From positions 27,360 through 91,359 of the forward strand of contig NZ_JAIWPR010000007.1 in the NCBI RefSeq assembly GCF_021191635.1: 64,000 nt of DNA. Direction: 5' to 3'. Both the position numbers and the translations under genes were made by a program. Shown here one piece after another: positions 1 through 8,987 of the stretch (position 1 is the first letter of the stretch; each line of letters begins with the position of its first letter). The notes under the pieces were generated by a model. The model saw nothing but the letters and a program-made list of their open reading frames with translations. It did no database searches and had not been told where the DNA came from. The DNA comes from Alterluteimonas quercicellularis (GTDB lineage Bacteria; Pseudomonadota; Gammaproteobacteria; Xanthomonadales; Xanthomonadaceae).

Positions 1-93
1 AAGGCCGGCGACACCGTGATGCTGCTGGTGCGCAGCCCCCGCGGCACCCAGTTCGTGGCGGTCACCCCGCGCGAGGACGGCGAGCAGCCGTAG
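1..93 (+). CDS. C-terminal tail of a Do-family (MucD/DegP-like) periplasmic serine protease, partial
   Basis: The window opens inside this gene; only the last 30 codons and the TAG stop are present. The visible residues (GDTVMLLVRSPRG followed by a short polar tail) fit the last strands of a PDZ domain, where a GD-turn is followed by a hydrophobic strand. Family assignment rests mostly on context: in Xanthomonadaceae a mucD/degP-type protease of the sigma-E envelope stress pathway lies directly upstream of lepA. The catalytic domain lies outside the window and could not be checked, so a different PDZ protein is possible. Confidence 0.6.
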   Translation, partial: KAGDTVMLLVRSPRGTQFVAVTPREDGEQP

Positions 94-196
94 CGGGCGG
101 ACCCCGGCGCCCCGGCCGCCCGCGGCCGGGGCGTCGTTGCGTCGCCGCGTCTTCCTGGGGCGCGGTGCGCGGGCGACGGCCGGGCGCGCGCCTTGT

Positions 197-204
197 GCGA
201 TAAT
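197..204 (+). promoter_or_regulatory. extended -10 box for lepA
   Basis: TGCGATAAT (196-204) matches an extended -10 element (TGn plus GATAAT). It lies 41 bp before the lepA ATG, giving a leader of about 35 nt. I see no convincing -35 at the right distance. The same TGCGA(T/C)AAT string precedes rlmD and nagZ in this window. Confidence 0.4.
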
Positions 205-245
205 GCGCCGTTTTACGCTCACGCCCCGCGCGGACCGCCGATCCC

Positions 246-2051
246 ATGACCGACCCGATGCGGAACATCCGCAACTTCTCCATCATCGCCCACGTCGACC
301 ACGGCAAGTCGACCCTGGCCGACCGCATCATCCAGCTGTGCGGCGGCCTCTCCGAGCGCGAGATGGAAGCGCAGGTGCTCGACAACAACCCGATCGAGCG
401 CGAGCGCGGCATCACCATCAAGGCGCAGTCGGTCTCGCTGCCCTACACCGCGAAGGACGGGCAGACCTACCGCCTCAACTTCATCGACACGCCGGGCCAC
501 GTCGACTTCAGTTACGAGGTCAGCCGCTCGCTGGCCGCCTGCGAGGGCGCGCTGCTGGTGGTGGACGCGGCGCAGGGCGTCGAGGCGCAGTCGGTCGCCA
601 ACTGCTACACCGCGGTGGAGCAGGGGCTGGAAGTGGTGCCGGTGCTGAACAAGATCGACCTGCCGACCGCCGACATCGAGCGCGCCAAGGGCGAGATCGA
701 GGCGGTGATCGGCATCGACGCCGCCGACGCGATCGCGGTCAGCGCGAAGACCGGCCTCAACGTGCAGGACGTGCTCGAGGCGATCGTGCACCGCATCCCG
801 CCGCCGGTGCCGCGCGACACCGACAAGCTGCAGGCGCTGATCATCGATTCCTGGTTCGACAACTACCTGGGCGTGGTCTCGCTGGTGCGGGTGATGCAGG
901 GCGAGATCGGGCCGGGCAGCAAGATCCTGGTGATGTCGACCGGCCGCACCCACCAGGTCGACGGCGTGGGCGTGTTCACCCCCAAGCGCAAGACGCTCGA
1001 CGCGCTGCGCGCCGGCGAGGTGGGCTGGATCAACGCCAGCATCAAGGACGTCCACGGCGCCCCGGTCGGCGACACCCTGACCCTGGCCGGCGACCCTGCG
1101 CCGAAGCCGCTGCCGGGCTTCCAGGAGATGCAGCCGCGGGTGTTCGCCGGCCTGTTCCCGGTCGACGCCGAGGACTATCCCGACCTGCGCGAGGCGCTGG
1201 ACAAGCTGCGGCTCAACGACGCCGCGCTGCGCTTCGAGCCGGAGAGCTCGGAGGCGATGGGCTTCGGCTTCCGCTGCGGCTTCCTCGGCATGCTGCACAT
1301 GGAGATCGTGCAGGAGCGGCTGGAGCGCGAGTACGACCTCAACCTGATCAGCACCGCGCCGACGGTGATCTACGAGGTGCTCCGGACCGACGGCGCCACG
1401 ATGCCGCTGGACAACCCGGCGCGGCTGCCGCCGCCCAACCAGATCGAGGAGGTCCGCGAGCCGATCATCCGCGCCAACATCCTCACCCCGCCGGACTACG
1501 TGGGCAACGTGATCACCCTGTGCGAGGAGAAGCGCGGCAGCCAGATCGGCATCCAGTACCTGGGCGGGCAGGTGCAGATCAGCTACGAGCTGCCGATGGC
1601 CGAGGTGGTGCTGGACTTCTTCGACAAGCTGAAGTCGGTCAGCCGCGGCTACGCCTCGCTGGACTACCACTTCCTGCGCTTCGACGCCGGCCCGTTCGTG
1701 CGCGTGGACGTGCTGATCAACGGCGACAAGGTCGATGCGCTGTCGCTGATCGTGCACCGCAGCCACGCCGACCGGCGCGGCCGCGAGCTGACCGAGAAGA
1801 TGAAGGAACTGATCCCGCGGCAGCAGTTCGACGTGGCGATCCAGGCCGCGATCGGCTCGCAGATCATCGCCCGCACCACGGTCAAGGCGCTGCGCAAGAA
1901 CGTGCTCGCCAAGTGCTATGGTGGCGACGTTTCGCGCAAGAAGAAGCTTCTCGAGAAGCAGAAGGAAGGCAAGAAGCGCATGAAGCAGGTGGGCCGAGTC
2001 GACATCCCGCAGGAGGCCTTCCTGGCGGTGTTGAGCACGAGCCGGGAATAG
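246..2051 (+). CDS. lepA: elongation factor 4 (back-translocating translation GTPase LepA)
   Basis: LepA/EF4 is a ribosome-binding GTPase that acts on stalled or mispositioned ribosomes at elongation or initiation. The 601-residue product matches the usual ~600. The G1 motif AHVDHGKST is at residues 15-23, followed by the switch motif DTPGH and the NKID specificity motif. The C-terminal stretch rich in KKK and KR before QEAFLAVL is the LepA-specific domain. ATG at 246 is used; a second in-frame ATG four codons on (MRNIRNFS) fits the family start equally well and neither has a strong ribosome site. The last residues (STSRE) are unusual: the family tail after the conserved AFLAVL appears replaced where an inverted repeat begins. 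First complete gene of the lepA-lepB-DUF4845-rnc-era-recO cluster. Confidence 0.97.
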   Translation: MTDPMRNIRNFSIIAHVDHGKSTLADRIIQLCGGLSEREMEAQVLDNNPIERERGITIKAQSVSLPYTAKDGQTYRLNFIDTPGHVDFSYEVSRSLAACEGALLVVDAAQGVEAQSVANCYTAVEQGLEVVPVLNKIDLPTADIERAKGEIEAVIGIDAADAIAVSAKTGLNVQDVLEAIVHRIPPPVPRDTDKLQALIIDSWFDNYLGVVSLVRVMQGEIGPGSKILVMSTGRTHQVDGVGVFTPKRKTLDALRAGEVGWINASIKDVHGAPVGDTLTLAGDPAPKPLPGFQEMQPRVFAGLFPVDAEDYPDLREALDKLRLNDAALRFEPESSEAMGFGFRCGFLGMLHMEIVQERLEREYDLNLISTAPTVIYEVLRTDGATMPLDNPARLPPPNQIEEVREPIIRANILTPPDYVGNVITLCEEKRGSQIGIQYLGGQVQISYELPMAEVVLDFFDKLKSVSRGYASLDYHFLRFDAGPFVRVDVLINGDKVDALSLIVHRSHADRRGRELTEKMKELIPRQQFDVAIQAAIGSQIIARTTVKALRKNVLAKCYGGDVSRKKKLLEKQKEGKKRMKQVGRVDIPQEAFLAVLSTSRE

Positions 2052-2120
2052 GGAGGCGGGAAGGGGGCATGGTCCGAGGCGCGGGCCTCGCCGATTCCCC
2101 GTTCTGCGTTCCCGATCCAC
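2041..2120. repeat. degenerate GGGATT-type inverted repeat at the lepA/lepB junction
   Basis: The left arm (GCCGGGAATAGGGAGGCGGG) includes the lepA stop codon. The right arm (GATTCCCCGTTCTGCGTTCC and onward) is its approximate complement. This is the most decayed of three such elements; the others lie between era/recO and rlmD/CYTH. Here the repeat stops 17 bases short of lepB, and an intact AAGGAA ribosome site remains in front of the lepB ATG. Confidence 0.45.
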
Positions 2121-2137
2121 AGTCCGAAGGAATATCC

Positions 2138-2929
2138 ATGAAGTGGTTCGAGATCACCCTGGTCGTCCTGACCCTGCTCACCGGCGCCATCTGGCTGCTG
2201 GACCGGCTGGTCCTGGCCAAGCGCCGCGCGGCGCGCGGCGGGCTGCTGGAGGAGAAGGAGCCGGTCGCGGTCGACTACGCGCGCACCTTCTTCCCGGTGC
2301 TGGCCGCGGTGCTGATCCTGCGCAGCTTCGTCGCCGAGCCGTTCCGCATCCCGTCCAGCTCGATGATGCCGACGCTGCTGATCGGCGACTTCATCCTGGT
2401 CAACAAGTTCTCCTACGGCCTGCGGCTGCCGATCAGCAACCGCAAGGTGATCGACCTCGGCGAGCCGCAGCGCGGCGACGTGGTGGTGTTCCGGCCGCCG
2501 CACCACCCGGACCAGGACTGGATCAAGCGCGTCATCGGCCTGCCGGGCGACACGATCAGCTATCGCGACAACCAGGTGTTCGTCAACGGCGAGCCGTTCC
2601 GCTACCAGTCCAACGGCAGCTACGAAGGGCGCGGGCGCGGCTCGGAGATGACCGGCGCCGCCCTGCTGCGCGAGGACCTGCCGGGCCGCAGCCACGAGGT
2701 GCTGGAGATCACCGGCCTGCCGTTCCGCGATCCGGGCGAGGGCGAATGGGTGGTCAGCCCGGGGCACTACTTCGTGATGGGCGACAACCGCGACCGCAGC
2801 GACGACAGCCGCTTCTGGGGCCAGCTGCCGGAGTCCCAGCTGCGCGGCAAGGCGTTCCTGATCTGGATGAACTGGGACGGCGCCGCCGGCGGCGTCGGCT
2901 TCGACCGCATCGGCCGCAGCATCCGCTGA
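2138..2929 (+). CDS. lepB: signal peptidase I
   Basis: Inner-membrane serine protease that removes signal peptides from exported preproteins on the periplasmic face. The 263-residue product has a membrane segment at residues ~3-22 and a second at ~51-65. The catalytic box follows: Ser75 in IPSSSMMPTL is the nucleophile and Lys130 in DWIKRVIGLPGD the general base. The late GDNRDRSDDSR motif (box E) is also present. The ATG at 2138 has an AAGGAA ribosome site seven bases upstream. LepB commonly follows lepA, as in E. coli. The loop between GEPFRYQSNG and the GDNRD box carries the usual proteobacterial insertion. No anomaly seen. Confidence 0.97.
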   Translation: MKWFEITLVVLTLLTGAIWLLDRLVLAKRRAARGGLLEEKEPVAVDYARTFFPVLAAVLILRSFVAEPFRIPSSSMMPTLLIGDFILVNKFSYGLRLPISNRKVIDLGEPQRGDVVVFRPPHHPDQDWIKRVIGLPGDTISYRDNQVFVNGEPFRYQSNGSYEGRGRGSEMTGAALLREDLPGRSHEVLEITGLPFRDPGEGEWVVSPGHYFVMGDNRDRSDDSRFWGQLPESQLRGKAFLIWMNWDGAAGGVGFDRIGRSIR

Positions 2930-3041
2930 GCGCCCGCGGCGGCGGGGCGTCCCGGGCCGCCCGGCGTGGCCGGGCTATCTCCCGCAGGCCCCAGGCTCTA
3001 AGATCGCGTCCGGACCAGGCGCTTTTCCGGGGAGATGCGCA

Positions 3042-3425
3042 ATGAAGCAGACGCAGAAGGGGATGACCCTGCTCGGGTTCCTCATCGTGCTGGCGGTGGT
3101 GGGCTTCTTCGCCTACATCGCCATGAGGCTGTTCCCGATGTACTCGGAGTACTACAGCGTGCGCGCGGCGATGAAGGGCCTCTCGGAGGAGGCGGGCATC
3201 GCCAACCAGGACCCCGCGCGCATCCAGGACCTGTTCTTCCGCCGGCTGTACATCAGCTACTCGGAGAACGTGAAGAAGGAGCACGTCAAGCTCAAGCGGG
3301 TGGGCAACGCCTGGCAGATGGACGTGCAGTACGAGGTGCGCAGGCCGCTGGTCGGCAATCTCGACGTGGTCGGCCGCTTCGAGGCCAGCCGACTGCTCGG
3401 CGGCAACGGCCGGGACGCCGAATGA
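3042..3425 (+). CDS. DUF4845 family single-pass membrane protein
   Basis: A 127-residue protein with one N-terminal membrane segment ([20 protein letters not shown], residues ~8-27), preceded by the short KQTQKG head seen in pilin-like and DUF4845 proteins. The rest is a soluble domain containing FPMYSEYY and VQYEV patterns. DUF4845 proteins sit between lepB and rnc in many beta- and gammaproteobacteria; their function is not known. The ATG at 3042 is preceded by GGGGAGA. A TAAGAT box at 2999-3004 is a possible -10, so the gene may have its own promoter inside the cluster. The pilin-like N-terminus has no clear prepilin peptidase site. Confidence 0.85.
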   Translation: MKQTQKGMTLLGFLIVLAVVGFFAYIAMRLFPMYSEYYSVRAAMKGLSEEAGIANQDPARIQDLFFRRLYISYSENVKKEHVKLKRVGNAWQMDVQYEVRRPLVGNLDVVGRFEASRLLGGNGRDAE

Positions 3426-3441
3426 GCGCGCGGCCGGCGGC

Positions 3442-4128
3442 GTGATGGCGGGCCGCGATCCCTTCGGCCACCGGTTCGCCGATCCCGGCCTGCTCGCGCA
3501 GGCGCTGACGCACCGCAGCGCCGGCACCCCGCACAACGAGCGGCTGGAGTTCCTCGGCGACGCGCTGCTGGACCTGGTCGCCGCCGAGGCGCTGTACCAG
3601 CGCTTCCCGCGCGCCGACGAAGGGGCCATGACCCGCGCGCGCGCCGAGCTGGTGCGGGAGTCGACGCTGGCGCGGATCGCGCGCCGGCTCGACATCGGCC
3701 CGCTGCTGATGCTGGGCCCGGGCGAGATGAAGTCGGGCGGGCACCGGCGCGACTCGATCCTGTCCGACGCGCTGGAGGCGGTGATCGCCGCGATCTACCT
3801 CGACGCCGGCTTCGACGCCTGCCGCGCGGTGGTGCTGGCCTGGCTGGAGCCGGAGCTGGAGGACTTCCGCATCGACCGCATCGGCAAGGACGCCAAGACC
3901 CGGCTGCAGGAATGGCTGCAGGGCCGGCAGCGCGCGCTGCCGCGCTACGAGCTGCTGGCCGAGAGCGGCGACGAGCACGCGCGGGTGTTCCGCGTCGCCT
4001 GCCGGATCGCCGAGCCGCCGCTGGCCGGCGAGGGCGAGGGCGGCTCGCGCCGTGCCGCCGAGCAGGCCGCCGCGGAGGACGTGCTGTCCCGGCTGGAGGC
4101 CGCGCAGGCGGTCGCGCGCGCGCGCTGA
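3442..4128 (+). CDS. rnc: ribonuclease III
   Basis: Endoribonuclease that cuts double-stranded RNA, including the rRNA precursor stems. The 228-residue product has the signature [12 protein letters not shown] near residue 33, with the metal-binding Glu and Asp, and the second acidic cluster [15 protein letters not shown]-terminal double-stranded RNA-binding domain starts at about residue 155 ([12 protein letters not shown]) and ends with the AAEDVL helix. Start choice is between GTG at 3442 and the adjacent ATG at 3445; ATG is more usual, but upstream spacing does not decide it. The gene is 16 bp downstream of the DUF4845 gene and is followed by era, as in E. coli. Confidence 0.95.
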   Translation: MMAGRDPFGHRFADPGLLAQALTHRSAGTPHNERLEFLGDALLDLVAAEALYQRFPRADEGAMTRARAELVRESTLARIARRLDIGPLLMLGPGEMKSGGHRRDSILSDALEAVIAAIYLDAGFDACRAVVLAWLEPELEDFRIDRIGKDAKTRLQEWLQGRQRALPRYELLAESGDEHARVFRVACRIAEPPLAGEGEGGSRRAAEQAAAEDVLSRLEAAQAVARAR

Positions 4129-4129
4129 G

Positions 4130-4154
4130 GCCCGGGCGGCAGCGCCGTCCGGGC
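4130..4154 (+). other. stable hairpin just after rnc
   Basis: GCCCGGGCGGC (4130-4140) pairs with GCCGTCCGGGC (4144-4154) around a 3-base loop, 11 pairs with one G-T wobble. It starts two bases after the rnc stop and lacks a T-run, so it is not a classical terminator. It could protect the 3' end or be cleaved by RNase III itself, which is known to act on its own operon mRNA in E. coli; the latter is inference. Confidence 0.45.
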
Positions 4155-4210
4155 TGTACGGCGGGCCGGCCGCCCCGGGCGTTTCCACCGCCCACCTTCC
4201 TGCGCCGGCT

Positions 4211-4216
4211 TACAAT
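4211..4216 (+). promoter_or_regulatory. -10 box immediately before era (possible leaderless start)
   Basis: TACAAT ends six bases before the era ATG, inside the palindromic setting GCCGGC-TTACAAT-GCCGGC. With a normal -10 to +1 distance, transcription would begin at or next to the ATG. There is no Shine-Dalgarno sequence in front of era. No good -35 element was found. Confidence 0.4.
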
Positions 4217-4222
4217 GCCGGC

Positions 4223-5155
4223 ATGAAGTCCTCACCGTCCTACCGGGCCGGCCACCTCGCGGTGATCGGCCGCCCCAACGTGGGCAAGTCCACCCTGGTC
4301 AACGCCCTGGTCGGGGCCCGGATCAGCATCGTCTCCAACCGGCCGCAGACCACGCGCCACCGGCTGCTCGGGGTGGCCACCTTCCCGGCCGGCCAGCTGG
4401 CGCTGGTCGACACCCCCGGCCTGCACCGCGACCAGGGCAAGGCCAGCGCCAGCGCGATGCACCGCTGGATGAACCGCGCCGCGCGCGGCGCCGTCGAGGG
4501 CGTGGACGCGGCGCTGCTGGTGGTCGAGGCCGGGCGCTGGGACGAGGAGGACGGCGCGGCCTACGACCTGCTGCGCGACAGCGGCGTGCCGGTGCTGCTG
4601 GTGGTCAACCAGGTCGACCGCATCAAGGACAAGGCGGCCCTGCTGCCCTACCTGGCGCGGGTCTCGGAAGGCCGCGAGTTCGCCAGCGTGCACCCGGTCT
4701 CGGCGCTCAAGCGCACCGGCCTGGACGCGCTGGTCGCGGCGGCGCTGCCGCTGATGCCGCAGCAGGCGGCGCTGTACGACGAGGACGCGATCACCGACCG
4801 CAGCCAGCGCTTCCTGGCCGCGGAGCTGCTGCGCGAGCAGCTGATGCGCCAGCTCGGCGCCGAGCTGCCCTATGCGACCACGGTGGAGATCGAGCGCTTC
4901 GAGGAGGACGGCGCGCTGTTCCGCATCGGCGCGGTGGTCTGGGTCGAGCGCGAGGGCCAGAAGGCGATCGTCATCGGCAAGGGCGGCGCGCGACTGAAGG
5001 AGATCGGCGCGCGCGCGCGGCAGCAGATGGAGCGCCTGTTCGACCGCAAGGTGTTCCTGGAGACCTGGGTGCGCGTGCGCGCCGGCTGGTCCGACGACGA
5101 GGCCGCGCTGCGCGCGTTCGGCTACGAGGACCCGGGGACGGGGAGCCGGGCGTAG
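4223..5155 (+). CDS. era: GTPase Era
   Basis: Essential GTPase that binds 16S rRNA and assists 30S subunit maturation. The 310-residue product carries the G1 motif GRPNVGKST at residues 16-24, the DTPGLH switch II motif and the NQVD specificity motif (NKxD in most). The C-terminal KH RNA-binding domain has the GKGG loop within [13 protein letters not shown]. The native protein appears to end at GYED; the last residues PGTGSRA are encoded by the left arm of an inverted repeat that continues to the recO start. It follows rnc, with a 94-bp gap containing a hairpin and a -10-like box. Confidence 0.96.
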   Translation: MKSSPSYRAGHLAVIGRPNVGKSTLVNALVGARISIVSNRPQTTRHRLLGVATFPAGQLALVDTPGLHRDQGKASASAMHRWMNRAARGAVEGVDAALLVVEAGRWDEEDGAAYDLLRDSGVPVLLVVNQVDRIKDKAALLPYLARVSEGREFASVHPVSALKRTGLDALVAAALPLMPQQAALYDEDAITDRSQRFLAAELLREQLMRQLGAELPYATTVEIERFEEDGALFRIGAVVWVEREGQKAIVIGKGGARLKEIGARARQQMERLFDRKVFLETWVRVRAGWSDDEAALRAFGYEDPGTGSRA

Positions 5156-5215
5156 GGGCTCGCGAGCGCCGCGACCGGGCGGTTCCCTCCCCAATCCCGA
5201 ATCCCCAATCCCGGC
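5130..5215. repeat. GGGATTCGGGATT-type inverted repeat between era and recO
   Basis: The left arm (CCCGGGGACGGGGAGCCGGG) overlaps the last codons of era. The right arm (CCCCAATCCCGAATCCCCAA, 5190-5209, then TCCCGG) ends five bases before the recO ATG. The arms are roughly complementary. The right arm occupies the position of the recO ribosome site, which is therefore missing. The family recurs at 2041 and 11010. Confidence 0.6.
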
Positions 5216-5220
5216 CCTCC

Positions 5221-5961
5221 ATGCGCTACGCCGACGAGCCCGCCTATGTCCTGCACGCGCGCCGCTGGCGCGAGACCAGCCTGCTGGTCGAGCTGCTGAC
5301 GCGCACGCACGGCCGGGTCGGCGTGGTCGCGCGCGGCGTGCAGGGGCCGCGGCGGCACGCGCTGCGCGCGGCGCTGCAGCCGCTGCAGTGCATCCGCTTC
5401 GACGCGGTGCAGCGCGGCGAACTGGCCACGCTGTCGTCGGCCGAAGCCGTCGACAGCGCGCCGGCGCTGTCCGGCGAGGCCGCGCTGGCCGGCTTCTACG
5501 TCAACGAGCTGATGACGCGGCTGGCGCCGCGGCAGGACCCGCACCCGGAACTGTTCGCGCTGTACGGCGAGGTCCGCGCCCGCCTCGGCGCGCCCGCGCT
5601 GGCCTGGACGCTGCGCCGCTTCGAGCGCGACCTGCTGGAGGCGCTGGGCTTCGGCTTCGCCTTCGACGCCGACGGCGAAGGCGCGCCGATCGATCCGGCG
5701 GCGCGCTACCTGCTGGAGCCCGAGCACGGGCCGCGCCGGCTGCTGGTCGAGCGCGGCGGCGACCGCGCCCGCGCGGCGACCGGGCGCGCCCTGCTGGCGC
5801 TGGCGGCCGACGCCATGCCCGCCCCCGACGACCTGCGCGACCTGCGCCACGGCCTGCGCGGCCTGCTGGCGCACCATCTCGGCGGGCGCGGCCTGAAGTC
5901 CTGGGAGCTGATGGGCGAACTGGGGCGCCTGGGCGGCGGTCCGGGGCGGTCGGAGCCCTGA
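5221..5961 (+). CDS. recO: DNA repair protein RecO
   Basis: RecO loads RecA onto SSB-coated single-stranded DNA in the RecFOR gap-repair pathway. The 246-residue product has the N-terminal OB-fold beginning [20 protein letters not shown], with [19 protein letters not shown] helical C-terminal region follows. No zinc cysteines are seen, as is usual for many gammaproteobacterial forms. The ATG at 5221 lies directly behind an AATCCCG-type repeat and has no Shine-Dalgarno sequence, so translation may depend on coupling to era (65 bp upstream). Last gene of the cluster; REP elements follow. Confidence 0.92.
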   Translation: MRYADEPAYVLHARRWRETSLLVELLTRTHGRVGVVARGVQGPRRHALRAALQPLQCIRFDAVQRGELATLSSAEAVDSAPALSGEAALAGFYVNELMTRLAPRQDPHPELFALYGEVRARLGAPALAWTLRRFERDLLEALGFGFAFDADGEGAPIDPAARYLLEPEHGPRRLLVERGGDRARAATGRALLALAADAMPAPDDLRDLRHGLRGLLAHHLGGRGLKSWELMGELGRLGGGPGRSEP

Positions 5962-6029
5962 ACGTGCGAATGAGGTGCAAGAGCACGCTTGCGCCCGGTG
6001 CTTGCTTCTCGCGTACGCAACCGGCTCCG

Positions 6030-6178
6030 TAGGAGCGCGCTTGCGCGCGACCGGGCCAGGGGCCACCGGAACCACGGCAGAAGAAGAACGCGTCCCCACG
6101 CGCGGGCGACGGCGAACGACGGCCGGCATCGCTTTTCGCGCGAGCGGGAGGAAGCGCATCGCGCGCGAGCGCGCTCCG
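6030..6178. repeat. long-type inverted REP pair (149 bp)
   Basis: The left unit TAGGAGCGCGCTTGCGCGCG (starting 6030, preceded by G, so GTAG-headed) and the inverted right unit ending GCGCTCC at 6177 flank about 109 bp. The interior resembles those at 40075-40183 and 41187-41292: CCGGGCC near the left unit, then CGGCAGAAGAAGAACGCGTC and GGCGAACGACGGCCGGCA. It occupies most of the 226-bp gap between recO and the next gene. GTAG-headed REPs are known from Stenotrophomonas (SMAG elements) and are associated with RAYT transposases; none is in this window. Confidence 0.8.
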
Positions 6179-6187
6179 ACCTGCAGC

Positions 6188-6925
6188 TCAGGACGAAGGC
6201 GCGTGGGCGAACGTCTGGTCGGTGGTCTCGACGAAGCGCTGCAGGGCGCCGCTGTCCTCGGGCCGGCCCTGCAGGGTCCGCACCGCCTGGTCGAGCCGGG
6301 CCGCGCCGACGAAGCCGGCGCTGGCGCGCAGCTTGTGCAGCGCCGAGCGCAGGGTGTCGAGATCGCCGGCGCGCGCCGCGCCGAGCACCTGTTCGCGGGC
6401 GGCCGGCAGTTCGGCCAGGAACAGCTCGCGCAGGGCGACCACGTGGGTCGGGTTGCCGCCCAGCGCGCGGGTGGCGGCGGCGTCGTCCCAGATCGGCGTC
6501 GGCGCCGCGGCGACGTCCGCGGGGTCGGCCGGCCCGCCCGCGGCGCCGCTTCCGAGCCCCGCGCGGATCGCGTCCTGCCAGGCGGCCGCGCTGAGCGGCT
6601 TGACCGCCACGCCGGCGAAGCCCTGTGCCAGCAGGCGCTCGCGCTCCTCGTCCTCGCAGGCCGCGGTGTGGGCGATCGCCGGGGTCGTCAGGCCGTGGCC
6701 GCGCAGGCGCGCGAGCAGTTCGGCGCCGTTGCCGTCGGGCAGGTTGGCGTCGATCAGCCACAGCGCGTAGCCGCCGTGCCTGGCCATGCCGTACGCCTCC
6801 GACACGCGCTCGGCGGTGTCCACCTGCGCCGGCAGCGCCGCGGCGGCGGCCTGGAGGAACAGCCGGCTGGTGGGCTCGTCCTCCACCAGCAGCAACCGGG
6901 GCGTCATCATGCCGGGGCCGTCCAT
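6188..6925 (-). CDS. receiver domain fused to histidine phosphotransfer (Hpt) domain
   Basis: A 245-residue phosphorelay protein without a DNA-binding or enzymatic output domain. Residues ~9-125 form a receiver domain: acidic pair E15/D16, phospho-acceptor D59 in LWLIDANLP, T87 and K109 in VKPLS. Residues ~145-240 form an Hpt helical bundle with phospho-histidine H197 in RSALHKLRASAGF. Such proteins relay phosphate between a hybrid kinase and other receivers. The ATG at 6925 has AGGAAGGA eight bases upstream. It is transcribed away from the YdbH-like gene, with start codons 15 bp apart. No kinase is adjacent; the only hybrid kinase here is at 53794-55698. Confidence 0.85.
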   Translation of the reverse strand: MDGPGMMTPRLLLVEDEPTSRLFLQAAAAALPAQVDTAERVSEAYGMARHGGYALWLIDANLPDGNGAELLARLRGHGLTTPAIAHTAACEDEERERLLAQGFAGVAVKPLSAAAWQDAIRAGLGSGAAGGPADPADVAAAPTPIWDDAAATRALGGNPTHVVALRELFLAELPAAREQVLGAARAGDLDTLRSALHKLRASAGFVGAARLDQAVRTLQGRPEDSGALQRFVETTDQTFAHAPSS

Positions 6926-6940
6926 GCTTATCCTTCCTGG

Positions 6941-8956
6941 ATGGGACGCCTCATCCTACTCCTCGTCGCCGCGACGTGGCTGGCCGCTCCGGCGCAGGCG
7001 CGGACGCTGGAGGCGCGGATCGCGCGCGTCGAGACCGCCGTCGCAGTCCTGCGCGACGTGCGCGTGCGGCTCGAATGGCCCGCCGAGGCCGAGCAGGGGC
7101 GGCTGCGGATCGAGGCCGCCGCGGCCGACGCGCCCGGGCTCGGCTACCGGCTGCGCGGGCTGGCCTGGGAGTGCCCGCTGCGGCGTCCGGCCGCCGGCGC
7201 CTGGGGCTGCGACGGCCCGGTCCGCGCCGGCGGGGGAGCCCCGGCGGCGCTGTCGCTGGACCTGGCCCCGGCGGCGATCGACGCCCGCCTGCGCCAGGGC
7301 GGGGCGGTGCTGTCGCTGCGCCGCGACGGAGCCGGCACCGACGCCTTCCGCATCGACCTGGCCCGGGTGCCGCTCGCGTGGGCCGAGGCCCTGGTCCGCC
7401 AGGCCATGCCCAGCCTGCAGCCCAAGGCCGGGCGGCTGGACGGCCGGGTGCGGCTGGCCGTGCCCACCGGCGCGCCGATGCGCATCGAGGCGGACCTGCG
7501 CGGCGAGGGGCTGGCCTTCGACTCCGAGGACGGCAGCCTCGCCGGCGAGGACATCGGCCTCGCGGTGCGGGCCGACTACCGCGAGGACGGACCGGCGCAG
7601 ACGCTGGACCTGCGCGGCACCCTGCACGGCGCCAAGCTGCTGTTCGGCACCGCCTACCTGGAGCTGCCGGCGGCGCCGCTGCCGCTGGCGGTGCAGGCGC
7701 GCCGCGCCGGCCCGGGGGCGGGCTGGATCCTGCCCGCGCTGCGCTGGGACGACGGCGCCGCCCTGCGCGCGGAGGGCGCCGCCGCGTTCGACGCCGCGGG
7801 CGAACTGCGCGCGCTCGACCTGCGCCTGCACAGCGACGACGCGAGCCTGCTGCCGGCGCGCTACCTGTCCGGCTGGCTGGGCCTGGCAGGGCTGTCCGGG
7901 CTGGGCCTGGCCGGCACGCTCGACGCCCACCTGCGGATGAGCGACGGCGCGCTGCGCGGCGCCGACATCGGCGTGCGCGACGCCGGCGTGGCCGACGCGC
8001 GCGGGCGCTTCGCCTTCGACGGCCTGGACGGCGACGTGCGCATCTCCGAGGGCGCGGCGGTCGACAGCGCGCTGGGCTGGCGCGGCGGGCGCCTGCAGTC
8101 GATCCCGTTCGGCCCGGCGCGGCTGCCGTTCCGCAGCGCCGCCGGCCGCATCGACCTGCGCGAGGACGTGGCGGTGGAGATGCTCGGCGGCGCCCTGCGC
8201 TTCAGCGGCTTCTCGCTGCGGCTGCCGGCGGAGGGGCAGGGCATGCGCATCGAGTCCGGCCTGGCGGTGGAATCGCTGCGCCTGGCCGAACTGGCCGGCG
8301 CCTTCGGCTGGCCGGAGTTCGGCGGCACCCTGAGCGGCGAGATCCCGCGCGTGCGCTACGCCGATTCGCGCATCGACTTCGACGGCGGCCTGGCCATGCA
8401 CGTGTTCGACGGCGAGGTGCGGGTGGACGCGCTGGCGCTGGAGCGCCCGTTCGGGGTGGCGCCCTCGCTCTCGGCCGACGTCGCCCTCGACGGCCTCGAC
8501 CTGACCACGCTCACCGAGGTCTTCGACCTGGGCCAGATCAGCGGCCGGCTGCACGGGCGCTTCGACGGCCTGCGCCTGGTCGACTGGCAGGTCGCGGCGT
8601 TCGACGCCGAGCTGCATACCGAGCCGCGCCGCGGCGAGCGCCAGCGGATCAGCCAGCGCGCGGTGCAGGACATCTCCAGCGTCGGCGACGCGTCTTTCGC
8701 CGGCGGCCTGCAGGCGCGCCTGATCGGCCTGTTCGACGACTTCGGCTACCGCCGCATCGGCATCAGCTGCCGCCTGCGCAACGAGGTCTGCGAGATGGGG
8801 GGCCTGCGTTCAGCGGGCAACACCTTTACTATCGTCGAAGGCGCAGGCCTGCCGCGGCTCGAGGTCGTGGGCCACAACCGCAGCGTCGACTGGCCGACCC
8901 TGGTCGAGCGGATCGGCGCGGCGGTCGGCGGCGACGTCGCGCCGGTGGTCGAGTGA
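6941..8956 (+). CDS. YdbH-like AsmA-type intermembrane phospholipid transport protein
   Basis: A 671-residue protein with an N-terminal signal or anchor (GRLILLLVAATWLAAPAQA) and a long beta-strand-rich body. The best-conserved part is the end: DLGQISGRLHGRFDGLRL, LIGLFDDFGYRRIGISCRLR, then GLPRLEVVGHNRSVDWPTLV. This matches the C-terminal domain of YdbH, which with YhdP and TamB forms the AsmA-type bridges moving phospholipid between inner and outer membranes in E. coli. The gene 31 bp downstream encodes a YdbL-type protein, matching the E. coli ydbH-ynbE-ydbL order. It is shorter than E. coli YdbH (about 880 residues), so the groove is probably shorter. Called by motif and context, not alignment. 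Confidence 0.72.
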   Translation: MGRLILLLVAATWLAAPAQARTLEARIARVETAVAVLRDVRVRLEWPAEAEQGRLRIEAAAADAPGLGYRLRGLAWECPLRRPAAGAWGCDGPVRAGGGAPAALSLDLAPAAIDARLRQGGAVLSLRRDGAGTDAFRIDLARVPLAWAEALVRQAMPSLQPKAGRLDGRVRLAVPTGAPMRIEADLRGEGLAFDSEDGSLAGEDIGLAVRADYREDGPAQTLDLRGTLHGAKLLFGTAYLELPAAPLPLAVQARRAGPGAGWILPALRWDDGAALRAEGAAAFDAAGELRALDLRLHSDDASLLPARYLSGWLGLAGLSGLGLAGTLDAHLRMSDGALRGADIGVRDAGVADARGRFAFDGLDGDVRISEGAAVDSALGWRGGRLQSIPFGPARLPFRSAAGRIDLREDVAVEMLGGALRFSGFSLRLPAEGQGMRIESGLAVESLRLAELAGAFGWPEFGGTLSGEIPRVRYADSRIDFDGGLAMHVFDGEVRVDALALERPFGVAPSLSADVALDGLDLTTLTEVFDLGQISGRLHGRFDGLRLVDWQVAAFDAELHTEPRRGERQRISQRAVQDISSVGDASFAGGLQARLIGLFDDFGYRRIGISCRLRNEVCEMGGLRSAGNTFTIVEGAGLPRLEVVGHNRSVDWPTLVERIGAAVGGDVAPVVE

Positions 8957-8987
8957 CCGCGGCACCCCATTCCCCAGGAGACCGACC

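Noticed and set aside
137..2929. 930-codon frame running through lepA and into lepB
   Set aside because: Only its last part coincides with lepB in frame. The first two-thirds are an Arg/Gly/Ala-rich shadow of lepA; lepB starts at 2138 with its own ribosome site.
6929..6934. TATCCT as a leaderless promoter for the YdbH-like gene
   Set aside because: The same bases read on the other strand are the strong ribosome site (AGGAAGGA) of the divergent REC-Hpt gene, which explains their conservation.
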